Source of the DNA: Eulemur rufifrons
Taxonomy: Eukaryota > Chordata > Mammalia > Primates > Lemuridae
Reading direction: 5' to 3'
Length of the DNA: 64,000 bases
Assembly (NCBI RefSeq): GCF_041146395.1
Contig: NC_091006.1
Location: forward strand, 5,152,001-5,216,000
The notes beneath the pieces are model-generated. The model was not told the origin of the DNA and did no database searches. It saw only the letters and a list, made by a program, of their open reading frames with translations. The position numbers and the translations under genes were made by a program. Within the stretch, counting starts at the first letter, position 1. Each line of letters opens with the position of its first letter. Below are positions 52,222 through 63,765 of the stretch, piece after piece.

Positions 52222-52562
52222 CTTTTTTTTTTTTTTTTTTTGAGACAGAGTCTCACTCTGTTGCCCGGGCTAGAGTGAGTGCCGTGGCGTCAGCCTAGCT
52301 CACAGCAACCTCAAACTCCTGGGCTTAAGCGATCCTCCTGCCTCAGCCTCCCGAGTGGCTGGGACTACAGACATGTGCCACCATGCCCGGCTAATTTTTT
52401 GTATATATATATTTTAGTTGTCCATATAGTTTCTTTCTATTTTTAGTAGAGACGGGGTCTCGCTCTTGCTCAGGCTGGTCTCGAACTCCTGACCTCGAGC
52501 GATCCACCTGCCTCGGCCTCCCAGAGTGCTAGGATTACAGGCGTGAGCCACCGCGCCCGGCC
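52222..52562 (-). repeat. strepsirrhine-type Alu, reverse
   Basis: Complete reverse Alu; TATACTGATGACTTTC flanks both sides, a clean target-site duplication. Confidence 0.95.
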
Positions 52563-52984
52563 TATACTGATGACTTTCAAAAACACACTTCTTTATAAGA
52601 CCTTATTATTAATAGTTTCATTGCTACATTTCTATAGTATTTGCTGTTGGCTCTCTGCAGTAGTTTGTTTGGACAAGTTCTGGTCCTTGCTTTATAGATT
52701 TAGTTTTTATGTTCAAAGTGTTCCTCAATTATTTGGTGATACCTAGATGTTCATTCAAATTTAATATGAACTAAAAAGTTGTTAATTAGCTGAAAGGGGC
52801 TAGGAAAGTAACTTTATCCTATTTTCATATGCCATCTGCTTGAATTATTATCCCCAAGTCATTTGCTTTTCTGATTAAATTTCTCTAGATAATAATATGC
52901 TATATCCTCCCAGAGTAATATTGTGATAATCACCTTGGTGAGAAGGTTGAGAGACCAGCCCCTTTTTTACGGATTTTTTTAGCC

Positions 52985-53637
52985 ACCTTCTTTGTGTACT
53001 TTTAAAATATCAACATTATTAAGGTATAGTTTACATATAATAAAACTTACCCATTTTAGTCATTTAAGAGTTTTCAGTATGATTATCTAATTTGCCTAAC
53101 CTCAGATAAGGAAGCTCTCTCCTATGTTTTCTTCTAAAAGTTTTATAGGTTTACATTTCACATTTAGTGATCCATGTTTAGTTAAATTTTGTATAAAATA
53201 TAAGGCTTATTTTTGTATTAGACATAAGATTCTTTTTTGCATAGGTTGTCTAATTATTCCACTGTCATTTTATTGAAAAGACTATCCTTTCTATATTGAA
53301 TTGCTTTTGCACCTTTGTCGAAATCAGTTGATCATATTTATGTGGGTCCACTTCTGGATTCTAATTTGTTCTTTTTATCTATCTGTGTATTCCTGTATCT
53401 GTCTGTGAATTCCTGCATTAATACAACAGTCTTGATTACTGTAGATCTACAACAAGTCTTAAAATCAGTAGTTTGTGTTATACAGCTTTATTTTTTCACA
53501 TTTGTGTGACTATTCTGGTTCCCTTGTCTTTCCATGTATGTTTTTGAATCAGCTTGTTCAATCTGCAAAAAATACTGTTGAATGATTGAATTATGTTAAA
53601 TCTATATATAAATGTGAGGGAAATTTACATTTTAACT
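52985..53637 (-). repeat. L1 ORF2/3' fragment, reverse
   Basis: ATTAAGGTATAGTTTACATATAATAAAACTTACCCATTTTAG and TTGCACCTTTGTCGAAATCAGTTGATCATA are reverse L1 text. Confidence 0.75.
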
Positions 53638-53638
53638 A

Positions 53639-53962
53639 TTAGGCTGGTGCAAAAGTAATTATGGTTTTAGCATTGTTGAAATTTGCCCTTTAATATTGGA
53701 ATACATTCTTAAATAAATGTGGTTATGTTATAATTTTAATGTACATTTCTTGCTTCATGTTTTTTTGGTAATCTTATTACTTGCTATTTATTTTATATTT
53801 ATTTTAGACTATGGAAATGATGTTAGACAGAAAGCAGATTCGAGTGATTTTCTTACTCGAGTTCAAAATGGGTCGTAAAGCAGCGGAGACAGCTTGCAAC
53901 AGTAACAACAACATTTGGCCCAGGTACTGCTGCAGTGGTGGTTTAAGAAGTTTGGGAAAGGC
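53639..53962 (+). mobile_element. Hsmar1-type mariner, 5' fragment with transposase start
   Basis: The left terminal repeat TTAGGCTGGTGCAAAAGTAATT is followed by the untranslated leader and an ATG at 53811 opening MEMMLDRKQIRVIFLLEFKM then GRKAAETACN. The N-terminal helix-turn-helix region of the mariner transposase continues for about 40 residues. A short deletion then shifts the frame, and mariner text (TGGTGGTTTAAGAAGTTTGGGAAAGG) stops near 53962. No catalytic domain remains. The right end is missing. Confidence 0.85.
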
Positions 53963-54199
53963 CAAGGTTCTCCCCCAACACCTAGGACCCACTGAGGCAG
54001 TTGCCTGAGGCCTCCCAAGTGGGGCCTGTGGTATCTGAGGCTCCCCCTCTGTTTGGCTTCCTCATGGGGGAGGAGGCATGCTCAGCCCCCAGTCACAGGG
54101 CTTGACACAGGGGAGCATCTCTTCCCTCAGTGGCCTGGCAGGGGTGATGCTAAGGTTCCTGCTGGATGGCTGGGTCCTGAGTGGACCTGGCTCCATGCA

Positions 54200-54550
54200 T
54201 CAGAGCGATCAGAATGTCATCAGTTGCAGAATCAAATGCAGCAGCAAAAGAGTGACCTAAAGGTGGAATTTATAATTAGAAGAAAAGCAGAGTATAAAAT
54301 TTTGGAAAATTCGCAGCCTAGCCATATGATAGAGAAGGAAAGACCATTTTCAGGCAAGGAATCCACAGGTGCCGCTGAGCTATTACTTGTTAGAGATACT
54401 AGCACAAAGGGAGTCCAGTCTGATAGAACAATGGGAAAAAGTCCCTGAAGGCATTTCAGAAATCTTTGAGGCTGCTCTCTCCTATCATAGGCCCAGAGAG
54501 AGGCCTAGAAGGCAGAATGGTTATAGGAGACAGGCCCTACTGATTATGCA
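54200..54550 (+). repeat. ERVL-MaLR internal fragment
   Basis: GCAGAGTATAAAATTTTGGAAAATTCGCAGCCTAGCCATATGATAGAGAAGG and GGCCCAGAGAGAGGCCTAGAAGGCAGAATGG match the text common to MLT/MST/THE1 internal regions. Confidence 0.6.
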
Positions 54551-54559
54551 ATTGTCCAT

Positions 54560-55150
54560 AATGTTGCACAGGGATATCTTTTTTCTGTTCTTTCACTTTC
54601 AACCTATTTGTGTCTTTAGAGCTAAAGTGATTCTCTGGTACACTGTGTTTATTTGTATCATTTAAAAAATCTAGTTTGCCAACCTGTCTTTTGTTCAAAT
54701 GAAGGATTTTTAATTTTAATGAATTAAAGCTGCATTTGCCTGAAGAAAGCCAGCCAAGCTACTGACTGGTTTGAAAATAATTATGTGCGTGGTAGGATAA
54801 GAATACACGTATGCAACAGTGTTGCTGTTCAATCACCAGTATTGTTTCCACCAAGTTTGTGGTCTGTATATAAGTGCACGGGGAGTGGATTTCTGAGTAT
54901 GCAAAACAACACAGAAGATGGGAAAATTTAATAGGGACTATTCATGTTGTTGTATAAGAATTCATAGAATTTCAAGAGTAGTGCCACATAGAAAATGAAT
55001 GTGTTCTCTATTGAGAGCCATGTCCTGAACAAGAAAGAGGCTATTCATTGTGATACTAGACTTCAAAATATAGTGAATAATTTTGAATGCCAGACAGCTC
55101 TAATGGATTATCTTTGTGCAATTGTCCATAATATATTCCTGTAATACATT
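54560..55150. other. intergenic, nothing recognised
   Basis: Unique-looking AT-rich sequence. Confidence 0.35.
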
Positions 55151-55169
55151 TTTTCATATGTCAAATTTT

Positions 55170-55290
55170 CTTTTTAGCTTTTAATTTTTTTTTTAAATTT
55201 CAAAATATTAAGGGGGTACAGATGCTTTTGTTACATGGATAGCTTTTATAATGCTTTAGTCAGGGCTACAAGAGTGCCTATCATTGGTTT
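55170..55290. repeat. L1 3'UTR end fragment
   Basis: CAAAATATTAAGGGGGTACAGATGCTTTTGTTACATGGATAG is a recognisable L1 3' terminal text. Confidence 0.6.
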
Positions 55291-55964
55291 GGGGTTTTTA
55301 AAGGATTTTTTTCACTATTTAAACTGTCAGCACTATTTTTTACAATTCACTATGCATTTCATGTTCAAATCATTTCCAATATTGGACGTATAAATTGTGT
55401 AGAGACTTTTAGATTGTTCTAATTCATTTTATGCAATTTTTGCAAATTTGACTCCATGAAAGTTCATTATTGCAACTTTGGCTTTGTGTATAAGTATTGT
55501 GTGTTTAAGTAAAAATGTTGAAACTTCCTCAAAAAATGAAGAGTTTTTTTCATTTTTACGTCTGCACTTGTGAAAAATTCTTAAGATCTCAGCTCTTTGG
55601 GCAATTGCATGTGCACTGGTGACCCACTGCAGTTTTTGATTGATCTTTCAGCATGGTATTTCAGATTACCATAGTCATAAAGCTGGGTGCACACAATTAT
55701 CAAGCATAGTGATACGAGTTTATACATTTCCCTTTTTTAGCTATTTAAAAATAAAGTTCATCTGCTCATACTGTTATGGCCATGTGACTGTCACAAGTAT
55801 ACCTGAGTGTTTATGCTTATAAAAATATGTATAGTTATTACTACCTATTTTATTAAGTGGCTGAGGAAGTGTTCTGTCCTGGTTTTGCTTCTCAAATAAA
55901 TCTCCCTTTAAAAATGTAAATAACTTTTAAAGAATTTCTAAAATTACTTTTTCCAGAATTATAT

Positions 55965-56090
55965 TTTTGAGATTTTGATCTTTTGGGAGTGTGATTTTGG
56001 GAATATTAGACTTTAGGGATTTTGATCTTTTGAGATTTTAACATTTGGGATTATGGTGCTTGGGACTGTGTCTTTCAGAATTATGATTGG
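55965..56090. repeat. degenerate (GATTTTGATCTTTTGGGA)n tract
   Basis: Repeats of GATTTTGATCTTTTGGGA-like units with drift (GATTTTGGGAATATTAG, GATTTTAACATTTGGGATTATGG). Possibly an old DNA transposon tip; family not identified. Confidence 0.5.
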
Positions 56091-56099
56091 CTCCCATTA

Positions 56100-57780
56100 G
56101 GAGCACATAAGTATCCGGTAAGTATCCCATATGTAACTGACTGTGGTGGAGTGAAGCAGGAGGGGCATATTTCTTATTCACTGAACAAAACTTTCTTGTA
56201 TATAATGGTATCAAGCAGGAATACATTTCAAATTATTTTGTTCAGAATCTTAATGCTGAAGGACATGAAGCATAATTTGAACAAATGCAACAGCATACTA
56301 TGTTTTGGAACAAAAAGACAATATAAATGTCAATTCTCTCAAAGTAAATGTAAATAATTAAATGTAATTAGAATACTAAAAGGTTTTGTAATTTCAGAAA
56401 ACTATACTCATTTATATAGAAAGAAAATTAACTTAGATTAGCCAGTAAAACTGAAAAAACACCAAGGGAGATTTTATTATGAAACATCAAAATATGAATA
56501 CAATAAGGGTCATGTTAAATTAATGTTATTAATTAAAATTAGCACAGGAATAGAAAAACAGATTAGTGAAACAGAATACTGGAAAAGATCTTAGTACAAA
56601 TGAAAATTTAATGCATGGCAGTTTCAGGTGAATGAAGAAAGGATCATATGGGTAAAGGATTACATGGCAAAGTTTCAGTGGAATAGGAAAAGGATGGTAT
56701 CAGTAAAGGATTAAGAGCAGTCCTTTCCCATTGACCCATGTCAGGAAAGGTGACCTTGGATTTGCTTTGCTACCACACCATTTCCTTGAAGTATACCATT
56801 GTAAACTCCTCATTTTGTAGCCTGCACCTGAATGGAGAGTGCTGTGTGAATTTGCACATAGACATTGATAGCCCATGTAACTAAGGTATTTTAAGTCTTG
56901 GGAGACCAAGGACTGTGGTTTCCCTGTGCTTAAATATCAGCTGCATCTCTTACAACTAACTGTGCTCTATATGACGTTGACACTAGAAGATGCAGCTGGA
57001 CTATTGAAAGATGTTCTGGATTAAGAATGTTAATGTTTCCCAGTGCTGAGGTAAACCACACTCATTTTGAGCTCTTCTCCCCTGCGCAGTGCTGGGCCCC
57101 TGTAAGCTGTGCTTGCTTGGGCAGTTGCAGGACTGATGAAAATGCTGTGAAAGTGTTTTCTTGCCCTGGCAAAGCTAATAAACCTAGTGCTAGGTTAAAG
57201 CCTACTCTGTTGCTTGTTCAATTGCCCATCAAAAACCGTGCTTGATATTGGTGGACATGGCAGATTTGTGTCAGAGCTGTGTGACTGGCTGCTGAACAGA
57301 AGAATTATTTAACAAATTGTGCTTGTATGATTGGAAACCCATTTGGAAGAAAATAAGTGAACCTTTATTTTATATGACATTAAAAATTGAAATTCTAGAT
57401 TAATATTTACACAATGAAAAAGGAAACAATAAACAATTTGCAAGAAAATTTAAGAAATTACATGCACAATCTAGATTGAATAGATCTTCTTAACCAATCC
57501 AGAAGTTTAGAAAAAATTAAGATCTATTTGGTTACACAGAAAGTAAAAAACATTTTAGGGAAAAATCATTCTTATGACAAAATTAGAAGAATTTCTAAGG
57601 CCTTTAAAATGGCAAAAAGATATACTCCTACAGGAAAATGGGCCAAGAATATGAAAATTCACAAACAAGCAAATCTAGGAGCAAGTTGGGCTTATACTCA
57701 TCAAAGAAACATAAATTTAAGTAGTATCATGCTATCTATTGTAGAGCAAGAGGATATGTTATCTTTTTGGAAATGACTCT
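56100..57780. other. intergenic, mostly unrecognised
   Basis: A GC-richer block at 57030-57300 with GCTAATAAACC could be an LTR; otherwise AT-rich and featureless. Confidence 0.35.
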
Positions 57781-57789
57781 AACTAACAT

Positions 57790-58020
57790 CTATTTGAAAA
57801 TTTAAAATAGCATATTTCCTTTGATACAGCACTCTCTTCCCTATAATCTACCCCACAGAAATAAAGACACCTGAAATTTAAGGGCTGATTATATTAATGT
57901 TTATTGTAATACTGTTTATGGTGGCAAATGAGCAATAAGTTAATCAATGGTGGGGGGGCTGAATAAATTTACGGTACACAATATCAGAGAATACTATGTA
58001 GCAATTGCTCATTTTTACTC
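57790..58020 (+). repeat. L1 3' fragment
   Basis: TAATGTTTATTGTAATACTGTTTATGGTGGCAAATGAGC and CAGAGAATACTATGTAGCAATTGC resemble sense L1 3' text. Confidence 0.6.
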
Positions 58021-58752
58021 TATCTGGCCCTCATAATCATTCTTGTTGCTGGGTCCAGGACTCCAGGCAACTCAAGGCACCAAAATGTAGTCCTCCTAGT
58101 TTGTTCTAAATTAGAGGCCTAGTTGCTCTGGTGACTTCAAATCTGCATGAGTACATGGGCACACCACTTAAGAAATATTAAAGAATGTTTAAGTAGTGCA
58201 ACATGAGGAATGGAAGAAAATAGGATAGTTTAGATTCATGTGGATATACATGTATATTATTTGAGCATATTACCTCAGAAAAATCAACCCCTACCATTTT
58301 CAATCTTATCTCAAGACCAACCTTCAAAAATGCTAATAATAAGCAGTGTTATAATTATATTAGCATTTTGTTATTTTGAGTTTGCAAGAAATTAATATAT
58401 TTAAAATGTCTAAGATTGAAAGGCCGTATACTCATCTTTATCACTATTCAAAAAAAGCATTAACAGCTTTCTCGATATCAAGTTATTATGCAAAGAAATC
58501 AAATAAACATTCTCACAAAGATTTGCTCCAAGTAACAGAATACTATTTAGGTCTGAGATCTCCCATTTTATAACTAGTTTCCCCAAGTGAACAAACAAGG
58601 GAGGTGGGGATTGATTGGGTATGTCTGAGAATAGAGAAAATTACTCTGCAGGTTAAAATTGAAGCTGAAATCCAGAAGTTGATGTTTTCTTCAATGGCTT
58701 ATTAAAAAAATTTAAGGATGACGTGGTTTCATTTTTAAAATGTCTAATTTCT

Positions 58753-59047
58753 GACTGGGCATGGTAGCTCATGCCTCTAATCCAAGCAGTTTGGGAGGCT
58801 GAGGTGGGAGGGATGCTTAAGGCCAGGTTGAGACCAGCCTGGGCAACATAGTGAGACCCCATCTCTATAATTTTTTTTTTTTTTTAATTAGCCAGGTGTG
58901 GTGGCACATGCCTGTAGCCCCAGCTACTTGGGGGGCTGGAGGAGGATTGCTTGAGCCAGGAGTTTGAGGCTGCAATGAGCCATGATCACACCACTTAACT
59001 CCAGCCTGGGCAATAGAGTGAGACTCTTATCTCTCTCTGTAAAAAAA
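58753..59047 (+). repeat. AluJ element
   Basis: AluJ with GTCTAATTTCT on both sides as target-site duplication. Confidence 0.93.
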
Positions 59048-59325
59048 GTCTAATTTCTAGTGCCAATACTGGTTATGCAGAGTATTAAAATTTCTGATAA
59101 AGGTTTCATTAAAAACTAATTCTCTCCAAGTATGTGCATGTATTATTTAATGATATGATCCTTAAGTGTATGTTACCCAACCAACCTGTTGCAAATCATG
59201 CTATAACTTTTGAGTATGCACAGATCAGTAATGTGACACACAAAAATAAATATAACTAATTGCATTTGTTAAGTTGCCAACCAATTAAAAATTACTTCAT
59301 ATTTTAAAGTAAAGATATAATTTTA

Positions 59326-59664
59326 GGCCGGGCGCGGTGGCTCACGCCTGTAATCCTAGCACTCTGGGAGGCCGAGGCGGGTGGATCGCTCAAGGTCAGG
59401 AGTTCGAGACCAGCCTGAGCGAGACCCTGTCTCTACTAAAAATAGAAAGACATTATATGGACAACTAAAAATCTATATAAAAAAAAAAATTAGCCGGGCA
59501 TAGTGGCGCATGCCTGTAGTCCCAGCTACTTGGGAGGCTGAGGCAGTAGGATCGCTTAAGCCGAGGAGTCTGAGGTTGCTGTGAGCTAAGCTGACGCCAC
59601 GGCACTCACTCTAGCCTGGGCAACAAAGTGAGACTCTGTCTCAAAAAAAAAAAAAAAAAAAAAA
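59326..59664 (+). repeat. young strepsirrhine Alu (short subfamily)
   Basis: Near identical to 43682-44029, including CCTGAGCGAGACC. Target-site duplication AGATATAATTTTA on both sides. Confidence 0.95.
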
Positions 59665-59678
59665 AGATATAATTTTAG

Positions 59679-60013
<335 letters not shown>

Positions 60014-60369
60014 TAGAAATATTTTCTGTAAGATATTAGCATCTGACTGGGAATGTAAGTCCATTATAATATGTATTTTGTGTATAGCTTCCTTACTCCT
60101 ATATGTGCCTTCTTATTTTTCATATATTACTACAAGCCAGAATTAATATTTTTTACATTTACTTGCGATGTTTATTTCTTTTGAATGAGAAATTGATATT
60201 TAGATACAAAACTGAAGTATGCTTTAATTACCATGTTGGGTCACATTTCCCTTCTACCCCCCCCCCTTCTTCCTAGCAGCACCACTTTTGGGAACTGTAT
60301 CTTTCTAACCCGTTCTTCACAGTTTTACATAAAAATTTATCCATAAGCAATGTTTGGTATTAGGGTTGG

Positions 60370-60665
60370 TTAGTGTTGATTTTATACAAATTAACATAGA
60401 TATCATTACAATATGTTCATCACTTCATTTTTCTTCACTCTACATGATTTCTTGTATCTTTCTCTTTTAATACATATAGACTTAATTTGTTGTACTTCTA
60501 GAGTGTTCTACTGCTACTATACCATATTTTATTCATCTATTTCACAAGTGACAGGCATCTGTGTCCCAACTTTTGGCTACTATAACTCATGCTGCAATGA
60601 ATTACACAGCTAAAGACTAGTATGTGATTCCCTGTATACATGTGTCAGTTTCTTGGGTATATGTA
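60370..60665 (-). repeat. L1 3'UTR fragment, reverse
   Basis: TTTATTCATCTATTTCACAAGTGACAGGCATCTGTGTCCCAAC and CTCATGCTGCAATGAATTACAC are reverse L1 3' text. Confidence 0.6.
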
Positions 60666-60671
60666 TATATA

Positions 60672-60977
60672 CAATAGTCCCCCCCGCCCCCCACCTCATC
60701 CGTGGCTTCACTTTCCATAGTTTCAGTTACCCCTGGTCAACTGCAATCCAAAAATAGGTAAGTACAGCACAATAAGGTATTTTGAGACCAGATTCACAGA
60801 ACTTTCATTACAGTATATAGTTAAGATTGTTCTATTAGTATTGTTTTTAATCTGTTATTGTATCTAATTTGCAAACTGAACTTTACAGGAAAAAAACAAA
60901 GTATATATAAGGTTCAGTACTATCCAGGTTTCAGGGGTCTTAGAATATATCCCCACAGAAAAGGTGGCACTACTGTA
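60672..60977 (+). repeat. Tigger/MER2-like DNA transposon fossil
   Basis: CAATAGTCCCCCC...TCATCCGTGGCTTCACTTTCCATAGTTTCAGTTACCCC at the left and GTGGCACTACTG at the right form partial inverted ends, flanked by TA. Confidence 0.7.
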
Positions 60978-61041
60978 CTCAAGAGTGGAATCTCTGGGTA
61001 TTCTGGAATGTTTTAGAAATTCTTTCCTACCCATTGTTTTA

Positions 61042-61396
<355 letters not shown>

Positions 61397-61419
61397 TTCT
61401 ACCCATTGTTTTAAAAACA

Positions 61420-62047
61420 TTCTCTTATAAAGCTCTTATAAAGTTTTCCTTTTTTGCATTTTAGTCTTCAGTACTTTTGGAATTCTTAAGAAATAAATTT
61501 TTGAAAGTATTATGGTAGAAATCTATTAATATTACTTTTCCATATAAGGAGTCAATTACCCTGAGACCATTTTTTAAATTATCCATGATTTCCCCACCAA
61601 TCTGGGATACCACCTCTATCAATTACCAATTCCCCATAAATTTATGCATATATTTCTGGATTCAGTATTCTGTCATAATCTCAATTGTCTATGATTGCTT
61701 CAACAATTTTGATGATTATAGTTTTACAAATCATACATGTATCAAAACATAGAACAATAATTTTGTCTCTTAATTTCAAATCCTATACCTCTTGTATCTC
61801 TTTTCTTAATGCACCTGGTAGGCCTTCCAGGAACAAGCTACTTAGTTTCCATGTTTGTGGTGGGAGTTTGGGTTACAGGATTTCATTATACTATGATACT
61901 TATTGAACACACAGTATTTTAAGTTTTGAATTGCTGCTGAAAGATCTCCCACATTGATGTCGCTTTAATGTAAAATGAATTTTTTTAAATACTATTAAGT
62001 ATAAATTGTGCTGAAGGTTTTCCTAAATCCAAGGCATTCATAGAGCT
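61420..62047 (-). other. 3' flank and UTR of ZNF260
   Basis: AT-rich, no further ORF of note. The part near 62047 is probably ZNF260 3'UTR; the poly(A) site is not determined. Confidence 0.45.
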
Positions 62048-63148
62048 TTAATGAGTATGAATTCTCTGGTGTCTAATATGATGTGACTTTTGGCTGAAAG
62101 CTTTCCCACATTCACTACACTGATAAGGTTTTTCACCAGTATGGATTCTCATATGCAGAGCAAGAGTTGAGAACTGAGAAAAGGCTTTCCCACATTCATT
62201 ACAACCATAGGGTTTTTCACCTGTATGGCTTCTCATGTGCACAGTAAGAGATGAGCTTTGACAGAAGGCTTTCCCACATACCTTACATTCATAAGGCTTG
62301 TCACCTGTATGAATTCTCACATGTACAATAAGTGATGTGATCCGAGAAAAGGCTTTTCCACATTTATTACATTCATAGGGTTTCTCTCCTGTATGAATGT
62401 TGTGATGTTTAATGAGGTATTGTTTCTGCCTGAAGATTGTTCCACATTCATTACATTTATAGGGTTTCTCTCCAATATGAATTTTCTCATGCTCAGTGAG
62501 ATTTGATTTACCACTGAAGGCTTTTCCACATTCCTTACACGTATAGGGTTTCTCTCCAGTATGACTTCTCTGGTGTCTAATGAGGCTTGACTTCTGAATA
62601 AAAGCTTTCCCACACCCTTTACATTCATAAGGTTTCTCTCCAGTATGGATTCTCTGATGGATAATGAGGTTTTCCTTCTGGCTAAAGGCTTTTCCACACT
62701 CATTACATTTAAAAGGTTTCTTTCCACTATGGATGTTCTGATGTTTAATGAGGTATTGCTTCTGGCTGAAGGCTCTTCCACATTGATTACATTCAAATGG
62801 TTTCTCTCCAGTATGAATTTTCTCATGCTCAGTGAGATATGATTTGCCATTAAAGGCCTTCCCACATTCCTTACATGCGTAAGGTTTGTTTCCTGTATGA
62901 TTATTCTGGTGCTTATTGGGGGTTGGCATCTGAATAGAAGCTTTCTCACATTCATAAGGTTTCTCTCCAGTATGATGTTTCTGATGAGAAAGGAAGCTTC
63001 CCTTCTGGCTGAAGGCTTTTCCACATTTTTTATTACATTTATGCAATTTCTTGCCTGTGTGACTTCTCAAATGGAGAGTAAGGGATGAGACTCGAGTGAA
63101 CACTTTACCACATTCAGTACATTCATGTAATTTCTCGCCGGTATGCAT
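62048..63148 (-). CDS. ZNF260: ZNF260, KRAB-less C2H2 zinc-finger protein, N-terminally shortened
   Basis: A 366-aa ORF of tandem fingers, recognised as ZNF260 from the array ending [16 protein letters not shown] and the characteristic degenerate finger [18 protein letters not shown]. It has 12 fingers with complete Cys/His sets plus that degenerate one. Human ZNF260 is 412 aa as I recall and is a nuclear DNA-binding regulator reported in cardiac gene control. Here the Met used in human aligns at 63287-63289, but codons 9 and 24 are TAG, so the longest open product starts at the Met in the linker KKMHTGEK. That loses the first finger, whose sequence is still intact between the second stop and this Met. 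Finger 2 has C-N-K-K-C, one residue more than the usual C-x2-C. The gene is either a shortened functional copy or a decaying one; the rest of the array is clean, which favours function. Confidence 0.85.
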   Translation of the reverse strand: MHTGEKLHECTECGKVFTRVSSLTLHLRSHTGKKLHKCNKKCGKAFSQKGSFLSHQKHHTGEKPYECEKASIQMPTPNKHQNNHTGNKPYACKECGKAFNGKSYLTEHEKIHTGEKPFECNQCGRAFSQKQYLIKHQNIHSGKKPFKCNECGKAFSQKENLIIHQRIHTGEKPYECKGCGKAFIQKSSLIRHQRSHTGEKPYTCKECGKAFSGKSNLTEHEKIHIGEKPYKCNECGTIFRQKQYLIKHHNIHTGEKPYECNKCGKAFSRITSLIVHVRIHTGDKPYECKVCGKAFCQSSSLTVHMRSHTGEKPYGCNECGKAFSQFSTLALHMRIHTGEKPYQCSECGKAFSQKSHHIRHQRIHTH

Positions 63149-63289
63149 TTTCTTATGCTCTGTGAAGTTTTGTTTCAGGCTAAAGGTTTTTCTACATTCA
63201 TTACATTCATAAGGTTTCTATTCAGTATGAATCTGATCATGCTGAAGGAGATGTGATTCATGCTAAAGGCTTTCCAACATTCCTATCAT
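63149..63289 (-). pseudogene. ZNF260: ZNF260 ancestral N-terminal coding segment, interrupted by two stops
   Basis: In frame with the ZNF260 ORF. Translation gives MIGMLESL, stop (63263-63265), HESHLLQHDQIHTE, stop (63218-63220), then [16 protein letters not shown] continuing into the finger array. Apart from the stops it follows the human N terminus as I recall it (MIGMLESLQHES...). No ATG lies between the second stop and 63148. Confidence 0.8.
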
Positions 63290-63765
63290 GCACACAGATT
63301 TTTCTCCTGGGAGATTTCCCTAGTATCTATTGAGATGTAAAAAGGATGAAAGCTTTTCCATACTCAATAAATTCATATAGTTTCTTTTCAATATTAATTC
63401 TCAGGAATCTAAAGAAGTTAAATTTATGATGAAACACTTCTCATGTTGATTACCCTGAGATGAGACAATTACAAAAAGGGATGAAATATAGCATTCTCTT
63501 TATATTCTTAAGGGTTCTTTCCTACACTGCTTCTCTCATATTTAAGTATAAATTATGTATGAGTATAAATTATGTTGCAAACTCTTTTAAACTGAGTCCT
63601 ATACAGAGAAGTACAATCTTGAAGAATCAATGACTGTGTTCAGAAGAAATACTTTACTGTTTCCTAGATTTTCTGAGTTTCTCTGTATTTTCACCGAGGA
63701 AGATGAGACTTAACTCACAAGTCTTTCATGTTGTGTCTTTATCTGTTTATAAACTTCCCAGGCTT
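63290..63765 (-). other. ZNF260: ZNF260 5'UTR part of the coding exon with relic finger
   Basis: The acceptor-like tgtactttcttttag ends at 63766, suggesting that the exon starts at 63765. Within this leader, 63345-63402 reads RINIEKKLYEFIEYGKAF, a zinc-finger linker and start with both Cys replaced (Phe, Tyr). It is a fossil of a longer array lost with the KRAB domain. Confidence 0.55.

Noticed and set aside
57528..57776. 82-aa basic ORF
   Set aside because: AT-rich, no homology recognised and no splice or promoter context; probably chance or LINE-derived.
62317..63088. Alternative-frame ORFs over ZNF260
   Set aside because: Shadows of the finger array, same reasoning as for the other two genes.
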